From contig NZ_CAMLJQ010000035.1 of the NCBI RefSeq assembly GCF_946480305.1, forward strand, positions 1 through 47,465: 47,465 nt of DNA. The letters are read 5' to 3'. The position numbers and the translations under genes were made by a program. This document shows, piece by piece, positions 45,209 to 47,465 of this stretch; positions within the stretch are counted from its first letter, which is position 1, and every line of letters begins with the position of its first letter. The DNA comes from an uncultured Caldimonas sp. Lineage in GTDB: Bacteria; Pseudomonadota; Gammaproteobacteria; Burkholderiales; Burkholderiaceae. The notes beneath the pieces were generated by a model. It did no database searches. It saw only the letters and a program-made list of their open reading frames with translations, and was not told the origin of the DNA.

Positions 45209-45973
45209 ATGTACACGCTGCTGCATCTGGACGCCAGCGCACGCCCGGGCCGCTCGGGCGAGCAGGCTCACGGCTCCCACACGCGCCGCCTCAGTGCGCG
45301 TTTCGTCGAACGCTGGTCACTGCGCCGTCCTGGCGACCGGGTGATCTACCGCGACATTGGTGCCTCGCCTCCTGCCCCGGTCACCGGGCGCTGGATCCAC
45401 GCGGCCTTCACGCCGGCATCGGCGCGGGAGCCCTGGATGCGCGAGGTGCTCGCAGAAAGCGATGCGCTGGTCGACGAACTGCTGTCCGCCGACCTGATCG
45501 TCGCCGGTGTGCCGATGTACAACTTCGGCGTACCCGCGGGCTTCAAGGCCTACATCGACAACATCGTGCGCGTGGGCCGCACCTTCGGCTTCGACCGTGC
45601 GCGCCAGGGTGAGCCGTACTGGCCCCTGCTCGCCGGCAGTGGCAAGCGGTTGGTGACGCTGAGTGCGCGCGGCGACCACGGCTACGGCCCGGGCCAGCGC
45701 ATCGAGCACATGAACCACGTCGAGCCCGCCATACGCACTGCCTTCGGCTACATCGGCATCACCCAGACGCACCATGTGGCGATCGAATACGACGAGTTCG
45801 CCGACGAGCGCCTGCAACGCAGCATCGCGTCGGCCGAATCCGATGTCGACGCACTCGTCGACCAATTGCTCGCAGAAGTCGGCGAGCCGTTGCAGGCCCC
45901 GGCGGGCCGCGTGGACCCGCCAGGCAGCACCGCGGCGGATCAGCCGAAACGCGGCGCCAGCGTCTTGCTGTAG
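45209..45973 (+). CDS. FMN-dependent NADH-azoreductase-like flavoprotein
   Basis: 254 residues of the AzoR family with a GAAAGGA ribosome site before the ATG at 45209. The flavodoxin-like fold shows MYTLLHLDASARPGRSGEQA (FMN phosphate loop), the active-site strand LIVAGVPMYNFGVPAGFKAYIDNI, split here as VPMYNFGVPAGFKAYID, and TLSARGDHGYGPG in place of the usual S-R-G-G-x-Y. Such enzymes reduce azo compounds and quinones with NADH. The last 25-30 residues, rich in Pro/Ala/Gly, extend past the usual end and run over the 3' end of the convergent phosphatase gene by 34 bp. Probably regulated by the divergent LysR protein. Confidence 0.88.
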   Translation: MYTLLHLDASARPGRSGEQAHGSHTRRLSARFVERWSLRRPGDRVIYRDIGASPPAPVTGRWIHAAFTPASAREPWMREVLAESDALVDELLSADLIVAGVPMYNFGVPAGFKAYIDNIVRVGRTFGFDRARQGEPYWPLLAGSGKRLVTLSARGDHGYGPGQRIEHMNHVEPAIRTAFGYIGITQTHHVAIEYDEFADERLQRSIASAESDVDALVDQLLAEVGEPLQAPAGRVDPPGSTAADQPKRGASVLL

Positions 45974-47465
45974 ACCGACTGGCCATCGAGATCGCGCAGG
46001 TCCACGGTGAGCATGCCGCTGCGGCCGTCGACGTTCACCTCGCCGAAGAACTGCAGCCCCGCATACGGCGACAGGTTGGCCTGGCCCGCGGGCGGCGCCT
46101 TGAAGAACATCAGCTGCGGGCCGAAGGTGCCGTCCAGCGTGTTGGGCCCGAAGCTCCCTGCGTTGAGCGGGCCGGCGACGAACTCCCAGAAGCCGTCGAA
46201 GTCATTGAAGGCCGCGCGCTGCGGATCGTAGTAGTGGGCCGCACAGTAGTGCACGTCGGCGGTCAGCCACACCGTGTTGCGCACGCGGCGGTGGCGGATG
46301 AAGCGCAGCAGCTCGGCGATCTCCAGCTCGCGCCCCAACGGGCCGCTGGCATTGCCATTGGCGATGGCCTCCCAACGCGCCATGCCGGCCGGCGTCTGTC
46401 CGTCGCCGACGTTCAGCCCGATCGGCATGTCGGCCGCGATCACCTTCCACACCGCGCGCGAACGGTCCAGCCCGCGCTTGAGCCACTCCAGCTGTTCGCG
46501 CCCGAGGAAGGCGGTGTCCGCGCCCGGCACCGGTTGCAGGTTGTCGGTGTTCGGGCCGCGGTAGGAGCGCATGTCGATCACGAACACGTCGAGCAAGGGG
46601 CCGTACGAAAAGCGGCGGTAGACGCGCTGCGACTCGCGGGCATCGAAAGGCCGCATCGGCGCATAGTCGAGAAAGGCACGGGTGCCGCGCGCAGTCAGCA
46701 GCGGAACGCTCTTCTCGGTGTAGCGCGTGTCGGCGGACAAGTCTTTCGAGCCGGACCAGTTGTTGGTGACCTCGTGGTCGTCCCATTGCCAGATCTGCGG
46801 CACTTCGGCGTTGAAGCGGCGCACGTTCTCGTCGAGCAGGTTGTAGCGATAACGACCGCGGAATTCGTCCAGCGTTTCGGCCACCTTGGCCACTTCCGGC
46901 GTCACGATGTTCTGCCACACCCGGCCGTTCTCGGCCTGCACCGAGGCCTGGATGGGACCATCGGCGTAGATGGTGTCGCCGCTGTGGATGAAGAATCTCG
47001 GCTCGCGCTGGCGCATGGTCTCGTAGATGCGCATGCCGCCAAACGCAGGGTTGATGCCCCAGCCCTGCCCCGCGGTGTCGCCACCCCACACGAAGCGCAC
47101 ATCGCTGCTGCGGCGCCAGCCGCCAGGGCCACCGCCTTCACCGCCGCGCCCCGCCGGGGGCGTGACGATGCGACCCACCACCGGCTCGGACAAGGTGCGC
47201 GCACTGTCGAGCGCCTGGAAGCTCACGCGCACGAACACTTCACGATCGCCCGGCAGGCCGTCGAGGTCTTGCCGCACGGTGAAGTCACCCTCTTGCAGCG
47301 CGTACGGCCCGACCAGCTTGTGGGCTTGGTGGAAATTGCGGTCCAGGCTCCATTCGACGAGCATCCGCGCCGGCCGGTCGCTGCGACTCCACACGAGCAC
47401 GGAGCCCTCGGTGGGGTCGCCGAACTGCACGCCTTGCAGCGCACGCGGGCGACTGCCTTCCGCAC
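45940..47465 (-). CDS. PhoD-family alkaline phosphatase/phosphodiesterase, 5' end outside window
   Basis: About 508 residues visible; the frame stays open to the window edge, where it reads RALQGVQFGDPTEGSVLVWS, so the N-terminus and any Tat signal peptide are missing. A fibronectin-like N-terminal domain (VQFGDPTEGS...VLVWSRSDRPARMLVEWS, given in parts) is followed by the metallophosphoesterase domain: FVWGGDTAGQGWG, FFIHSGDTIYADG, IWQWDDHEVTNNW, and TADVHYCAAHYYDP, the residues that bind the Fe/Ca centre in PhoD. PhoD enzymes are usually exported by Tat to scavenge phosphate from phosphodiesters. No Pho box can be seen because the promoter lies outside. Convergent with the azoreductase-like gene, overlapping by 34 bp. 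Confidence 0.92.
   Translation of the reverse strand, partial: AEGSRPRALQGVQFGDPTEGSVLVWSRSDRPARMLVEWSLDRNFHQAHKLVGPYALQEGDFTVRQDLDGLPGDREVFVRVSFQALDSARTLSEPVVGRIVTPPAGRGGEGGGPGGWRRSSDVRFVWGGDTAGQGWGINPAFGGMRIYETMRQREPRFFIHSGDTIYADGPIQASVQAENGRVWQNIVTPEVAKVAETLDEFRGRYRYNLLDENVRRFNAEVPQIWQWDDHEVTNNWSGSKDLSADTRYTEKSVPLLTARGTRAFLDYAPMRPFDARESQRVYRRFSYGPLLDVFVIDMRSYRGPNTDNLQPVPGADTAFLGREQLEWLKRGLDRSRAVWKVIAADMPIGLNVGDGQTPAGMARWEAIANGNASGPLGRELEIAELLRFIRHRRVRNTVWLTADVHYCAAHYYDPQRAAFNDFDGFWEFVAGPLNAGSFGPNTLDGTFGPQLMFFKAPPAGQANLSPYAGLQFFGEVNVDGRSGMLTVDLRDLDGQSVYSKTLAPRFG

Overview
The window looks like a chromosomal segment of a GC-rich betaproteobacterium. The order Burkholderiales, in the Rubrivivax/Leptothrix/Caldimonas neighbourhood, is most likely. 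The grounds are the strongly GC-biased third codon positions, a Bug/TctC-type solute-binding protein, the small DUF3460 and DUF1841 genes, the scpA-panB-panC order, a diheme cytochrome c4-like protein, and a non-coding inverted-repeat element of a kind I associate with Comamonadaceae-like genomes. No phage, plasmid, transposase, integrase or CRISPR array was seen. Gene identities rest on motif reading, not on database searches.

Layout. 1-7.5 kb is signalling: the tail of an Rcp1-like response regulator, a coupled REC-PAS-kinase-REC protein, a TctC-like binding protein, an Fnr/Dnr-type regulator divergent from a hemerythrin gene with an FNR-type palindrome between them, and a second PAS hybrid kinase. 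7.6-12.4 kb holds glycerate kinase (MOFRL family), a SulP anion transporter and a CYTH-CHAD protein; a long hairpin lies between the last two. 12.4-14.4 kb is a tightly overlapped minus-strand operon: acetoacetate-decarboxylase-like enzyme, DUF2000 protein, AraC regulator. 14.6-17.5 kb carries DUF3460, scpA, panB and panC, followed by a convergent chemoreceptor gene.

19.4-27.5 kb is the most distinctive part. It is a minus-strand array, in transcription order: NarL-type response regulator, B12-binding-type radical SAM protein, hybrid kinase B, hybrid kinase A, alpha/beta hydrolase. The two membrane kinases share a 569-bp tract that I read as identical, inside otherwise diverged paralogues. 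This looks like gene conversion of the dimerisation/phosphotransfer core, and the array is my best candidate for an undescribed signalling/radical-SAM system.

27.6-31.3 kb has MaoC-ParA (overlapping) and a KefF/KefC-like K+ efflux pair. 31.27-31.81 kb is a ~540-bp imperfect palindrome. 31.8-34.4 kb has a TSUP permease, a RutE/HadB-like nitroreductase, DUF1841, a clear bidirectional terminator and cytochrome c4. 34.5-44.0 kb runs MoxR ATPase, GNAT, a convergent unknown gene, a VWA (CoxE-like) protein, tamA and tamB; VWA, tamA and tamB are joined by stop/start overlaps. The end of the window has tRNA-Arg(CCU), a LysR regulator divergent from an azoreductase-like flavoprotein, and a PhoD-type phosphatase cut by the window edge.
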